Assembly: GCA_958450365.1 (NCBI GenBank)
Contig: CAUEEP010000760.1
Location: forward strand, 3,233,462-3,297,461
Reading direction: 5' to 3'
DNA from: Mesorhabditis belari
Taxonomy: Eukaryota > Nematoda > Chromadorea > Rhabditida > Rhabditidae
Length of the DNA stretch: 64,000 nt
Shown: piece by piece, positions 33,001-46,861 of the stretch
Position numbering within the stretch: position 1 is the stretch's first letter
How the letters are laid out: each line of letters starts with the position of its first letter
Notes under the pieces: model-generated
The model's database searches: none
The model's input: only the letters and a program-made list of their open reading frames with translations
What the model was told of the DNA's origin: nothing
Made by a program: the position numbers and the translations under genes

Positions 33001-35109
33001 CCGTCTGGCGCAGGTTTTTTACCTATGACGGACCCTTCCCGTCCTTCTTCGGCAATCTGTTCCGGTCCGGGTTTAACTGGCCGTATCCGAAGGGGGCGCA
33101 CCATTTTGGTGTGTACCGTGTCGTCGCCCATTTGGCGCAAAACTTCGGTATGTGTGGGGGTACTGATCGTTTTGATCTTTACCGTGTCGACGCCCTTTCG
33201 GCGCAAAACCACACGGAGCAGGACCCGTGAAATGGCCAACTGGCGATGTGTGGGGATGTCTTTGGCATCCCTCGCACTCCCTCCCCCTGGGCCGGCCATT
33301 AGGCCCCGGGGGAAGGATCCCCCACTAGGCTAGTTCCCCCACAGTCCCCCCCTCCCACTGGGCCGACCATTAGGCCCAAGGGGAGGGCGCTGCTCGATGT
33401 CCAGCCACCTCCGCGTGGTGAGCAGTGGGCATCCCCCGAAAGAGGGGGATGGCTAAGAGCTGGACTAGGTAAGAGATTTCAACAGTAGGTAGTAACAAAA
33501 ATCCATATCAGTGCTGTAGAAAGTTAAAATATTTTAACTTTAAACCTAGTTTTTGTCTTTTTATGGTGATCTAATTGAAATTGGGAGAACGGGGTTTTTC
33601 CTCGTTTTCCAATATTAAAAGAGTTACGATTGAATAATTTGAATGAACTTTGCTAATTTATATGTAAATTTTGCCAATTTTGCCAATTTTTGGTTGTAAA
33701 GTGTGGTCGAAAAAAGTAAAAAGCACAGAAAAAACGTTTTAAAAGTGACTTGCTAAAAGTGACCTTTTAAAAGATTTTTAAATGATCACCGTGACTTTCA
33801 CAATCTCTTTTCTTTCGAATCTCAAATTAGCTCTAAAGCATCAAAAAAAATTTGATCAAAAATGCAAAGATTTCAATCTCCGATGGCAACAGCGTGGGAT
33901 TTTGCGCGTATTTTTGGGATGAATTCGGGAAAAGAAAGACAAAAAGACAAGAGAATTCTCAATTCTCAGTGACTTCACAATTTTACGCTTTCCGCTAGCT
34001 AAACACAATGGAAAAGAGACGGGCTTTTTTTTTCGTTTTATCGCTGAGAATCAGAGAGCACTTTGATGTACTCAATGAATGCTCTTTATCCAAAAATCTC
34101 TAAAACGAGAGTCTTTGGAGAAGAGTTATTTAGAAAATCACAATGTTTACATGGAAAATCTAGTGGGGCACTGAGTCGATTACTTTACCATAGCAGGTTC
34201 ATTAATTTTACCACTGTTTTTAGATTCTTTAGAATGATTTCATTAGAATCTCCGAAATTTTGCAAGTGAATCCTTGCCTCCAGCACTTGTCACTTTTTTG
34301 AATGTTCCTAGGTAAAAAGGGGATTTCCAAATGAGTGACAACCCAAAACCCCTCCAGACTCCTCAAAAGCCAAGAAATTCATTCATTTTGCAACCAAAAA
34401 TGGAACCCCAGTTTGTCTGATCAAAAATCTTCGCAAAAATCCCTACCTGCCAGAAATTTGACGACATGAAGTGGCATCACAAAAATAGCCACAGCTAAAT
34501 CTGAAGCAGCAAGGGAAACGAGAAAGTAGTTTTGCACTTTTTTCAATGGTCTGAAAATGTATGTTATGTTTGTTATTGAATTTATTGACTATTGATTCAA
34601 AATCGGAAGTCCGTTAGTCCGAAGTCCGTTCCTGAATCTATTTAATAATGGACGTCCGGTTCTGAATTGGACGTCTTTTTTTGAATAGATTCAATAGCGG
34701 ACGTAACATAAATTTGGTGGATGATGAACGAGATAAAAACTACAGTATATAGAAAAAGTATAGACTTACCTATAGTTGAAGACGGCCAAAACAACAAGAG
34801 TATTCCCGATAACGGTCATCGCGATGATTACCTGAAATTAGAGGGAATTCGAGGTGTTGGAGATTGAGAAGATCTCTCATAATCAACTCAAGAACAATTT
34901 CAACTTACCAAATACGTAATCGTTCCCAATATCAACTCCACAACGGGCACATTTGTACCGATAGATGAGTTGAGATTTGGTGTGAGTGAATTGGATGGAG
35001 ATTGAAGTGTTTGAAGGGATGAAAGGGATGATTGGAGTCCATCGATTCTCCCTTCTTCTGATCGATTCCATACTGCGGCTGCGAGTGAATGGATTGCGTG
35101 GAAGACCAT
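27066..35109 (-). CDS. Biogenic-amine GPCR, tyramine/octopamine receptor class, 11 exons
   Basis: Minus-strand exons: 34909-35109, 34770-34831, 34447-34550, 32149-32254, 32025-32100, 31854-31981, 30178-30263, 28691-28857, 27570-27689, 27360-27527, 27066-27224; 1377 nt, 458 residues, phase checked throughout. All seven helices are visible. TM1 has [12 protein letters not shown]2 has [21 protein letters not shown]3 has the amine-binding aspartate (D139 in [11 protein letters not shown]), then DRY at 157-159. The TM4-TM5 region has SVPPLIGW and [14 protein letters not shown] with the serines that contact catechol or phenol hydroxyls. TM6 has FCWLPFF and TM7 [10 protein letters not shown]. The cytoplasmic tail is short, with a possible palmitoylated Cys. 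The N-terminal domain has Asn-Ser-Ser. Loop 3 is about 110 residues, typical of G-protein-coupled amine receptors. The motifs fit the invertebrate tyramine/octopamine/alpha-2-like group; which C. elegans paralogue (tyra-3, octr-1, ser-2 and so on) I cannot settle. The start of the loop-3 exon at 28857 is the weakest boundary (28833 also fits). Confidence 0.93.
27801..28331. mobile_element. Foldback element in the receptor intron between the loop-3 exons
   Basis: Arms of about 160 bases, including AACTTATACAACTGATTTAA near 27936 and its reverse complement near 28187-28210. AGAAGTGTCAAGTGTTATAT is also repeated directly. No coding capacity. Confidence 0.75.
28947..29466. mobile_element. TA-flanked MITE in receptor intron 7
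   Basis: Begins TTGGGTTGGGGAGAATGAGT and ends with the exact reverse complement, flanked by TA on both sides. About 520 bases, non-coding. Confidence 0.9.
30747..30906 (-). repeat. Interstitial telomeric repeat (TTAGGC)n in receptor intron 6
   Basis: About 26 copies of GCCTAA, the complement of the nematode telomere unit TTAGGC, with about seven GCCTGA variants (TCAGGC). It is preceded by the TCTGTCTGTCTGTGCGC repeat also found at 19369-19412. Confidence 0.95.
31597..31827. mobile_element. Foldback MITE, TACTGGACAATG family, copy 1
   Basis: Arms include ACTTTCGCGCGTCTGTAAC and its reverse complement. It lies just upstream of the receptor exon at 31854-31981, about 27 bases from its donor. 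Copy 2 is in the LIM-homeobox gene (62470-62712). Confidence 0.85.
32960..33480. other. GC-rich block in receptor intron 3, unknown origin
   Basis: Sharply richer in G and C than everything around it. It has internal duplications (CCGTGTCGTCGCCC near 33116 and CCGTGTCGACGCCC near 33182; GGGCCGGCCATTAGGCCC and GGGCCGACCATTAGGCCC). Both strands have open frames of about 117 codons, but none matches a known protein. Probably part of a mobile element. Confidence 0.6.
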
Positions 35110-35125
35110 AAACTAAAAGAAAAAG
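35110..35125 (-). promoter_or_regulatory. Probable trans-splice acceptor just upstream of the receptor ATG
   Basis: On the minus strand a CTTTTTCTTTTAG acceptor lies three bases before the ATG at 35109. The very short leader and the lack of a visible upstream exon favour spliced-leader trans-splicing. An ordinary upstream 5' UTR exon is possible. Confidence 0.45.
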
Positions 35126-35276
35126 ATATTTTGAACTGTAAAAGCTTTAGAGTAAAGTAGAACTGTAAAAGCTTTGATTTATGAAAAGTAACGAACGGTT
35201 TAGCTTTTAAGCAGTCAAGGTTTAAACAGGCCAGTTTCTATCAGATATAAAACATTCCCGAAAAACCCAAATTGAG

Positions 35277-35342
35277 CAAGAGTGAGCAAGAGTGAGCAAA
35301 AGTGAGCAAGAGTGAGCAAGAGTGAGCAAGAGTGAGCAACAT
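35277..35342 (+). repeat. Tandem repeat, 10-base unit, 6-7 copies
   Basis: The unit GAGCAAGAGT is repeated just upstream of the receptor start. Confidence 0.85.
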
Positions 35343-36800
35343 ATCTAAATATTCCCTCCTACGTAAAGAGTCAAAAGCCAATTTTAGGAAAAGGATCCAA
35401 AAAAAGGCAATGAGCACAAAGAGATGAAAAGAAAAGAAATTGTTGAGAAGAAATCCATCCATTGATTCTTCTTTTTCTGCAAAAAAAGAAATCTCTTCAA
35501 GAAGTCAAGCCAAAGTTTCCCTTTTTCTCTTTCTCTTCAGAATATCCCCCAACACGCACCACCAATCGGCCTAATTTCTTTTTTCTGATGCCCAACTTTC
35601 CTTTTCACCCATTTTTGTCCACTCCAATTTCGATGTCCTATAAATCCGCAATAGCTTTGCCCTTCCTATTTCTTTTCCCATCATTTTTGTGGCGATAACC
35701 CGATTTCGGGCCTCGTTATCGTCGTTGTTCTTTGAGGTTCTTCGGGACAGAGAACTCCTCCATCCCTCCTTTTCCCCTTTTCTCTTTTCAATCGCCATTT
35801 CCGAGCCGACTTTAGAACAACTGAGATTGGCCACTTTCGCTGTGTTTTGCAGATCTCATGTTTCAAAAGAGGAAAAAAGTTGAGAAAACGAGATTCACTT
35901 TTAATTTTTAAGAGGCAGTTTTCACAAATTCGAAAAACCTTTAGAAACAATAAAGAAGTCAGAAAACCGATTTTCTTTTAATATTTACTTGTTAAATTTT
36001 AATTTAACCAATAATGCTCCCTCATTTGTCAAAAATTTCATCGTCTTCAAAAAGAACAAAAGATTGGTGGTCGAATATGCATGAAAGCACGCGATTTCGA
36101 GGTACTTCACTCCCTTTGTGATTGAACTGAGAAAAGAAAAGAAAAAAAAGGAGAGAGTGGTAAGGATAAACTCTGGAATTGCTTCAATAACATCCACAAA
36201 ACAAACAATGAATATTTGAAAGAGCTAGATTTTTCAAAAAACCTTTGCTTTGAAAGAAAACCTTCAAAAATCTGGCTTTTTCTAATCTTACCATGAGTTT
36301 AATAGTAAAAATCAACCAAATCAGCAAAGTGTAAATAGTTGTCAGTAAAATAACTGTCAGTAACTGTCAGTTGTCAGTAAAATAATTTTCTATGAATGAA
36401 GAAAAGTTGTGATCAACAAAAGCATTTAGTGACTCATCAAGTCCCAACAAAAATAGCTTTCACTTGTGGATCTCGTTGGAGTATCGGTATCTCGTTGGAG
36501 TATCAGTATCAAGCCAAATGGTGACCGAAAAGTCAACCAACGATGATTTATTGTGTGTCATGGAAATGAAAAGAAAAATCAGAAAAGAATCGCTTTCTTT
36601 TTGGGAACTATTGTCGATGCAATGCTTTTGTTACAACGATTTCCCTCTATGAGATCCCTTCCATCTCCCCCTTGGTGACAAGCATCGTGTGACAACAGGA
36701 AAGTGAGATTTTAAATGAAAACGAGCAAAAGAGATGTGAACATGGATTAAGTTTCTAAATTGGGTTAACTCTTTTATAGTCTGCTATATAAAAGCTATAT
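35343..36800. other. Upstream region of the receptor gene, no gene seen
   Basis: Open frames near 35462-35950 overlap on both strands, are low-complexity and show no domain. The receptor promoter probably lies here. A 21-base unit is duplicated near 36472-36510. Confidence 0.4.
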
Positions 36801-36821
36801 AAAAGCTATATAAGCTCTTTT

Positions 36822-37027
36822 GAGCAGTGTCTGTCCGTCCATTCATCTGTACTCAGCCCCTTTTGGGCCAAAAAAGCTAAAATTCTTTAAAAAGGCTTAA
36901 CATACAATATAGTTGTGTCATTTAGAAGAAAAAATTAAAAGCAAGAGTTGAGTGGCATTATGGGGAGTTGAACCCGGATCCTGTGGGCCATAGACAAGCG
37001 TTCTCGCGACTGCACCACTGCAGCTAG
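36822..37027 (-). mobile_element. tRNA-derived SINE-like element, copy 1
   Basis: On the minus strand a tRNA-like head (36955-37027, B box CCGGGTTCAACTCCCC) is followed by about 120 bases of body and a GGACGGACAGAC end. The layout is shared with 53915-54107. Confidence 0.55.
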
Positions 37028-38160
37028 GCGAGTTTTCGGCTACTTGTACACATAATTTGCAAGAAAAAGCCTTGAAAATTTAATTCAAGGATAGTCACTT
37101 GATGCAGTGAATTTTATTAGCTCTAAAACTGGTCTAGGTTTTCCGATCTCAAACCTACTTCAAGCCTGCATTACTTCAAGACTTACTTCACTTACTTCAA
37201 GACTTCAAGACTAAATTAGACAATTTCTGATTATCTAAATATGCTTTGAATTAACTGGATCAAAATTGGCCATAATCATTAGATTGTTGATGAGTTTCCA
37301 GTATTGAATCCAACCCAATCCGAACCCAACCTTCCCCGCCTCCCCCAACCTCTTCCCAATTGAATTCTCTGAAAGATTGAAGAGTTCAATAGCTTTCTCA
37401 TTTTATGAAAGCTCAAAAAGGCTTAAATGATTATAAAGTCTCTTAGAAAATGTGCGAAAAGTTGACGTGGAGAAAAAAAGAAAATGATCTTTCTTCACGA
37501 GATCTCACCATTTTGTCGGGGAGACAAAAAAGTTTGATGCAAAATTTTGATGCACTAAAAAGCAAAATAAGAGGTAAAGCTACTATAGTAATAAGTAATA
37601 ATAGTAATAAGTAAATGAGTTAAATTGAAATGACGATAGGAAATATTTCTGTAGCAATTCAACTCATTTTACAGAAACTTCTAGAAGTAAAAGATTTTGT
37701 AAGTTGAAATCATTTAGGAACTAAATTTAGACGATCTCCTTTCCGAAACAACTTCATAAATGGAGCCGAAATCCGGAAATTCCCTCATAAATGGGGGGAT
37801 TAACGATAAGAGAAATTTCTAAATGAACATCACTCATTTCCGGATTGAGAATTAACGATTGGGAACATCAATGGGGAAAAGGGGCGATAGGGAATCGTTT
37901 GATGGAAATGACTCAAAGTCATTTGCAAAATTTGTGAGCATAGAGAGTTTTTTTTGAAGATGATCAATTGTATTTTGCTTTAAGAATTATATTGGGGAGT
38001 TTCATTTTATGGGACTGTACTTACATTTGTCAACAGGATTTATAGCTCAATTCCTAAAGCGATTAAAGCCAGTCGAGTTGGTAAAACCGTTTAGAATCGA
38101 AGACTAAGCTTTAAGCGAAAACTAAGGAAAATTTCTAAATTCGAGTTATTGAGCTGGGGG
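37028..38160. other. No gene recognised
   Basis: AT-rich intergenic sequence with a few short direct repeats. Confidence 0.4.
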
Positions 38161-38164
38161 TGCT

Positions 38165-38545
38165 GGACTTGTTTTGCACACGGTGTAACATTTTGCGCAC
38201 CATTTTTTGCTAAGTGAAAATGCGTGCCTAGGGAAGGTCTTAGAGCTTCAAAAATGTTATTCAGCCTAAGGGAATCTGTACGTAAGATTCCGAATTTCGA
38301 GAAAACAGCCATTGGCTCTGCACGCCAAACTTGGGCTAAAAGGCAAAAACTTTACGAAACTTAACGCTTTTCACGCAGTTTTTGCCTTTTAGTCTTAAAT
38401 TCAGCTTTAGGATGAGCTATAATTCGTCAAAATGGAATCTAAGCTTACGATTCCCCTAGAATGGAAAGTATTTTCCACGAACCCAAATTTCTTACGGCCT
38501 TGCCTAGGGAAGGCAATTTCCAAAAAACCAGGAGTTTTGTCGGAC
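38165..38545. mobile_element. Foldback MITE, diverged copy of 4157-4545
   Basis: Shares GGGCTAAAAGGCAAAAACT, CTTCAAAAATGTT and the central TTAACGCTTTTC with the first copy. The arms are more diverged here. Confidence 0.75.
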
Positions 38546-39748
38546 AAATGAACCAGGTGCAGCAAAAAAAGGTCGAATTTCTTTCCTTTCTTCTTTTTTT
38601 AGCTTCTAATTTTAACTCAAAACTTTCAATTCATTCGGAATTAAGCCCCATTTGAGTTCGAGATCTTGGACAAGTGATAAAAAGTTTCAAGGCAATGACT
38701 TCTCAACCCGATCTCCCACCTCGACTTCTCATCACCCTTTCATTCCCCAAATGTCCTTCATTCCCCATCCACCTCCTCCGCTTCTTCACGAATCTTCTCT
38801 TCACCTTTATCCCTTTTTTTCATACGGCTTCTATCTTCTCTCTTCATTCCTTTATCACTTTTTTTGCCCGATTCAAAGAAGAGATCCTAAATGCCCCAAT
38901 TTTCAATGGGATTCCTAATGGCAAGCCCCTCCATCTCACACTTTTTTTAGGAGAAGTGCCCCCGTTAGACAACCGATTCTCTCAATGAAAATAATGAGCA
39001 AGAAATTGATTTGTCTTTGGGGGAAATGGTTTAGGGTTAGAGAATGGTTTAAAGCAATGAAATCTGATATTGAGTGTGTTTTCAGGTAAAGACTAGAGTT
39101 GAAGATTAGACATGTTTAGCTTTTGAACAAAAAGAATGAAATTAGAACAAAAAGAATGAAATTAGAACAAAAAGAATCGAAATTTAATGCTGAAAGCCAA
39201 AGGTTTAATGGGGAAACCAATTGAAATTCTCAAGAAATTCTCAAGAAACGAATTTAACGATCAGTTAAGGGATCTGTAGTAAAGTCCTAATCTTTGACTA
39301 CCGAAAATTGAAAAAGCGGCGATAAAAGTTTGAAAAGAATTTGTGGGTTTTCGAGAAAACCCCACATCCACAAAGCCCCAATTTCAACGAAATGGCTCAA
39401 TAAAAAGAATTAAAAAAATGAATTAAAAAAGGCTTTTCAGCAAAATGTGCAGAGAATTTTCAACAAAACTTTGAAGCTAAAGAAAAGGATGGGATTTTGC
39501 TGCAATTCGATCGCCTAAATAAATAATATTTGTTCATATAGATTGTGTTCATTGGCCACCTAAATCCTGTCTTTTCCTTTTTCCGCATTTCAGCGATTTT
39601 CCACGAAAACTTTTGCGCTCGATTCGATAATATTTGCTTTTTTGTGGGAGACAAGAAAGAGTTTGCAAGAGAGAGTTTAAAAATTAATGAAACGATTTGG
39701 GGAAATTTTCTGAAACTAGAAAGATCTGGGACTAACTTGCTCTGATAC

Positions 39749-40378
39749 TACAGGGTTTGCCAAAATTACCCGAAGCAATAAAACTTATGGTTTAAAAATC
39801 TTTTCATCGAAAAAACAAAACTTAACATCAACAACTTTATTCTCTAGGTTGCTTTCAAGAGTTTGATTTATTTATTCTCGAAAATATCTCTATGGGCGAC
39901 TGCACAAGGCATCGGCTGCACTGCACAAGGCGCTTGAGCCTAAGCCTAAGCCTAAGCCTGAGCCTAAGCCTGAGCCTGAGCCTGAGCCTGAGGCGTCGAA
40001 GGCAGAAGGCGTCGAAGTCGTCGATGGTGGCCAAAAGATATGCAGGATCGAGTTCAGCCCAAGCTTTCTGGAGTGATTTTTTTCAGTGAATCAATCCTTG
40101 AATGTGCTTTTGAGCAGGCTTTTGCCTCCAGAATACTCCAGACTGAGTAATCCATCGGATTTAAATCGGCCACTGCTTAAAGCTGATGAAATCCGGGAAG
40201 CTTCGTTCACACCAGTCTTGGACAATTCGAGCTCTGTCGGCAGGCTTCCCATCCTGCTGAAAGCACCAAATCTTGTTTACGAAGTGATTTTGTGCCCAAA
40301 AAAAAGCAAACATAGTCAACCAAAAAGCGCATAACAGCAAAGAGCAGCAAACGGATGTTGGTTGGGGGCACCCTGTAT
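39749..40378 (-). mobile_element. Broken Tc1-like element containing telomeric repeats
   Basis: Bounded by TACAGGGT and ACCCTGTA. The minus strand encodes Tc1-type transposase pieces: FQQDGKPADRARIVQDW (second catalytic aspartate) and, after a frame break, DLNPMDYSVWSILEAKA and a C-terminal helix. The 5' half is missing or scrambled and a block of TTAGGC repeats interrupts it. Confidence 0.75.
39935..39992 (-). repeat. Second interstitial telomeric repeat block
   Basis: About 9-10 copies of GCCTAA and GCCTGA, the same two variants as at 30747-30906, inside the Tc1-like remnant. Confidence 0.9.
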
Positions 40379-40389
40379 TATCCAAGCAT

Positions 40390-43300
40390 TATAAACAGTT
40401 CTACACTCACCAAAACACACCCTACTCTATTTTCTTTTCCTAAATAATCCATATCCATTTATTTTTCTTCAGCTGACTCGATTTCTTTCTTTTTCAAGAA
40501 GAATTGAGTGTTCACAATTGAGGGGGATTTCGATCATTTTCACTTTATGGAGGAGAAGGGGTCCCAGCTGCGCTGAAGCTGCGCGGAACCATTCCCTCTC
40601 TCGCTCTTTACCTCTCCTTTTTATCTCTTTATCCTTTCCTTCTCCCATCATTCATTTCTCAAAAACTCTTCATATTTCTTCATTTGCTTCGTCTCTAAAC
40701 GTTCCTCAAAAATTCCTCAAAAATGACCGAATATTGAGCGGCCATTCGGCTTTCCTAAAGCCTCTCTGGTCACGTGTATGAGCAATAAAAAGACATTAAT
40801 GAAGAAACGAATTGGGAAATGTTACCAAAAAGCTTTCTAGACTCCAATTCCTGTTATCTGCTTGTTTATCAACATCAACATCTTCGTACTCTTTTCTTTT
40901 ATAACAACTCTTTCACTCTTGATCTTCAACTTCTCCAAATTCCCACGATCCTCCCATCTTTGGACTCAAAGAAGTCTTTTCATTATTCTTTTTTAGCTCA
41001 TACCACTCAACTTTTCCCTTTTCTCAAATGCAAATAAGTAATCCTTGGCTATCTCTCAGAATTACGTCTACCAATTGCCCCTCTTTGCGTAAAGGTTAAA
41101 AATGAAAGTCAACGCGAGAGTTACTTAAAGCGTTTTCACGTCATTCATATTTGCCTAAACAATTTACAGAGATATGAATCATTGTTTATTCTTGGATGTA
41201 AAATAAATGAACGTTCATAAAGTTGAATCCTAATTAGAACGAGAGCAGCTTTTCAATTTCAATCAGAGTGCGGGTGTTCAGAATCTAGGGCTCAGGTCAA
41301 GAATCTCGTGGTCAAGAATCTCGTGAGAAAAGAGCAGTTTTCGTGGTTGTTCACAGAATTTGCAAGAGTTTTTAGGCATTCAGAACTTTTGCCAACAATT
41401 TCTATTGTTAAAACAAAACAAAGCAATACTCTTCTTGCTTCTTCAGCAATACTTCTTCACCTTTTCAGGTTAAAGAGTCGCTAAGAATTTTCAACACTGT
41501 TCAACACTTTCAACACTGAATTTTCAACACTGAGACAATCTTCTCTTAGAAAAAAGAAGTGAGTTGATGAAAAATTCCACCCTGGATAAGTAGGGAAAAG
41601 ATCTGCCAAAAAGAATTGAAAGGAAAAGATTTGAGATTGACACGCGATAACACAGCGAACATCTACTTTTCCCCGTTCATTCACAAACATCAACAAAATT
41701 CTAATCTTCTCAGAAAAACTATCTTTTTCAAGAACTTCTAGTGGTTGTAATTTCACAGTTTGCTAGTGATTGATGACTCAAAAATTGGTTATTATTTTCT
41801 TTCAAAACATACAGAGTTTTCAGTTCCGAGTTTTTAGTGGGCTATGACTGAACTGGAGGGAAACAATGAAGCCAATCAGTGAACATCCAAAGAAAGGAAA
41901 AAAGGCAAAAGAACAAAAAGGAGAAGAACTTTCAACAACCAGAGACCCTTCTTTGCAAAAATGATATACGGAAATGGAAATAGAAATAGAAATAGCTAAT
42001 AGAAATTATTGCTTTTTGGTCTTATTGGTCAGTTATAGAGTTCTTTTTCGTTAAAGTTCGTTAAAGTTTTGTTTTGTTCGTTAAAGAATCAGTGATTTAT
42101 TGATTCCAAATTTGCAGATTGATTTACAGATTGATCTTCAGTTTCCAGATTTTCAGATTCCAACCTCATTGAGGCCATTAAAGAGTTAAGTGTTCACTAA
42201 TGATCGCTGATCGGTTCACTACAGGAAGAAGGGAACTTTAGAGATGTTTACACTCACCAACTTCTTTTCTTCATTTAAAGCCTTCACACGTTTCGTCTCC
42301 TAGTTGACGGTTCTCAGAAATGTGTGGTGAAAACATTTCACCTAAGCTTATATCTTTTCCCGCCAAACCCTACATATTTCCCCCAATCTCCCAACCCGAC
42401 TCGACACTAATTAGACGCGGAAGAGGTCGAAGAATTCTCATTGATATCCCTCCAATTCCACTCACTCTCTATAGCTAGTCGGAATGTGCCAAAATTGCGT
42501 AGTGGCTCTCTATCTCTTTTTCTAAAATCCTTCAAAAAAATATTTGAAAGCGGGAAGCTCTCGACGAATAGCTCATGAATTTTTGACACCACCACTCAAA
42601 AGGTTTGCAATGAGAAGGTGAAATGAACAGAGAAACGTGGAAGTCATCAATGGGAAAATGTGAAAAGAATGGTGACATTCAGCTACAGAATATGGATTAG
42701 GGAGATACTATTGAGCATTTTGAGAAGATGAGATTGGAATTGAGAGTTATTTGAGGAAGATCCCTGGCTGGATTATATAGAAGTGTTGCAGCTAATAAGT
42801 TCAGAAAAAGATTACCAATGGATCACTGCTTAAACCACTGCAAGATCACCAATGCTTCAACCAGATTGTAAAGCAGATCAATCACTAATGCTTAAACAAA
42901 ATTGTAAAGCAGAAAGGTTGTTAAACCTCTATTAGGCTGTCCAGAAAGTCTTTTCGTTCCTTTTTGTACTTCCGTTTAAAGCCAACAAATGTTTAATCAA
43001 ATTGAAAAGAAAATATTATAGCTATCAAAGCTTTTGTCAAATCAAATCAAAGCTCAAAGCTATCTACTAACCTGTTTCCAAGCCATCTTTGCAATCAAAT
43101 ATTCGAGAGACCGGATAACTTTTAGAATTCAATTAGTCGAAGCATAGAATCCTTAACAGTGGGGATAAATTTAAGTTCCAAGGAGGACGGACATAAGATG
43201 GGCTTACGACTCAAAAGGGAGGTGTGGGAGAAAGGGAAAGGAGGCTAGGATTCATTGGCCCCGCCTCCCTCACGCTCTCCCCAAAATTCCCCTGGCAAAA

Positions 43301-43990
43301 ACAAAAAAGAATCCCCGAATTTCAAAGCATCAAACATATTCACCATATTGAGCTTTATTTGAGTTTTCGGTCTCTTTTCATAGTTCTTAATGAATTGAAC
43401 GAGTCTGCAGCTTTCTATTGTTCATCGAGTTTTCGCTTGAGAGCGCTCTAGAATCTTTTCGTCTGGATGGCTAAATTTGGAGGGAAATGTGAAAAAGTAA
43501 ATGAATAAGGAACAAAAATCAAACTTGGAATGAAAAACTTTATAGATTTATGGAATTTTAGTTATCAAATGATAAGATTCAATCATTTTCGCAGTGAATT
43601 TTCGATGAAAATCACCGAGAAATGAGAAAATCCCCATAGTTTTTTGAGTTTTTTTGCTTTCGAATGAACTGAAAATGCTTTTGCTTATTGTTAGAAAGAA
43701 AAATGCATTTTTGTTCGCTCCGTTGTCAATAATTCATTGAAGTTTGACAACAAGACAACAAACTATTTTTAATTAGAATGAAACACACAAAGATTACGTG
43801 GAAAAGATGCAATATGCAATGAAAGACACTCTTTCCATACTGATAAACTAAAGTTCCATAACTAAAGTTCCATAACTAAAGTTCTATAATTAAAGTTTTA
43901 AAAGTTCTATAACCCTTGAAATAAATAAAATACAAGTTTGCAAGAAAAAACAAAGAGGTTCAAGAAAAAAAGAAGAAGTTTGCAAGTAAA
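40390..43990. other. Long intergenic stretch, no gene seen
   Basis: Only short, compositionally biased open frames. Contains one end of the TCCAGAAAGTC repeat family (42932-42998). Confidence 0.4.
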
Positions 43991-44009
43991 AAGAAAATTC
44001 AGTTCTGGC

Positions 44010-44130
44010 TCTGCCCGGGACCAAACCCGGGTTCAATCGAAGGCCAGCAGAGGTAGAGGTAGAGGCCAGCGAAGGCCTCTACCTCTACCTCTGCTGCCTC
44101 TACCTCTACCTCCAGCGAAGGCCTCTACCC
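44010..44130. repeat. GC-rich hairpin of GGTAGA/CTCTACC repeats
   Basis: AGCAGAGGTAGAGGTAGAGG is followed by its reverse complement with a loop of only a few bases. A tRNA-B-box-like CCCGGGTTCAATC lies before it. It immediately precedes the A/T homopolymer block. Confidence 0.75.
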
Positions 44131-44155
44131 GTTGACCATGGGAACATAATGGTCC

Positions 44156-45753
<1,598 letters not shown>

Positions 45754-46300
45754 AGTTGGGTTTTTAAGTGGGGTGGTGGGGGTATGTGGCAGCCTGAACG
45801 ACGTCATTTTATAGAAGCATGCTTTGTCTTCGAAGCCGTTTAAAGCTAAAGAGCTTATTTATTTAAGGAGCCGATTTCGATCCATTTTTCTCGAAAACTA
45901 GGGATCCTTAACAAAATCCGAAAGCATCATCGTATTCGCCGTATTCGATAGATGTTTTGGTGCCAAAATCTTGCTATCACTTCTGACTATTCCCTTGTGA
46001 GAGCAAAGCGCGAAATTCTGTACAAATCCCCTACTCATTGACTCAAGACTTTCAGTTTTCATTCATTAACTTCGCAATAACTTTTCCAAGCAGCACATTG
46101 TTTTATATAAATAAAGATTATCTCAAATAGTAAAGTTAACATTAAAGACAACGTTAACAATAAAGTTAACATCATTCAATTATTAGGTCATTTAAAGAGC
46201 AAAGCTTTACTCAAAAAATTCTTTTTCATTTTGCAAGCCACATGATGTTCGATTAATTATTGGATTGGTAAATTGAAAACTGCGGGCTATTGTCATATGT

Positions 46301-46578
46301 GACAGTTTGAGCACTTTCTTCAAAAGAAACCCATTTTGGTGTCAATGGAAAAGTTGTAGAGAATCAAAAATTAAGCTTATATCCAAATTTTCAGAGCGAT
46401 TCAAAAACTGGTTTTCAAGAAATGCCAAATTTACGAATTTTCACAAAACTTGCATTTTAAGCGAAACTACTAAGTGTATCTTTTTGGAAATTTGGCTATA
46501 AGCCTAATTTTTGATTCTCTACAACTTTTCTATTGACACCAAAATGGGTTTCTTTTGAAGAAAGTGCTCAAACTGGGA
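46301..46578. mobile_element. Foldback MITE
   Basis: CAGTTTGAGCACTTTCTTC at the left returns inverted at 46558-46576. The arms of over 100 bases include AATGGAAAAGTTGTAGAGAA and its complement. Confidence 0.85.
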
Positions 46579-46861
46579 CATCTCTAATCTCCAGTCCTCC
46601 ATTTTTGAGTCTTACACTTGTCTCACACACAAACCAAAATCCGCAAAAGAGGAATCCGCAAATTGCCTGTAAAATGGGCAGAAATTATTTGGAATGAATT
46701 GATGATTTTATGTTGAATAAATTTTAGTTCAAAGTCCGGCAGTTTTCAATTCACCAACCCAATATTCGGCACACTCACCAAGACAGCTGTTTTATTGCAA
46801 ACTTTCGATACTTTCGATTGAACTTTATTTCTAATACTTCCCTTTAGGGATCAATTATAAT

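Noticed and set aside
38652..38988. Frame of 104 residues rich in Phe, Pro and Leu
   Set aside because: Low-complexity pyrimidine-rich DNA, open in two frames at once; no domain.
41481..41756. 91-residue minus-strand frame near 41.5 kb
   Set aside because: Contains a short direct repeat at its end, has no domain and no neighbouring exon.
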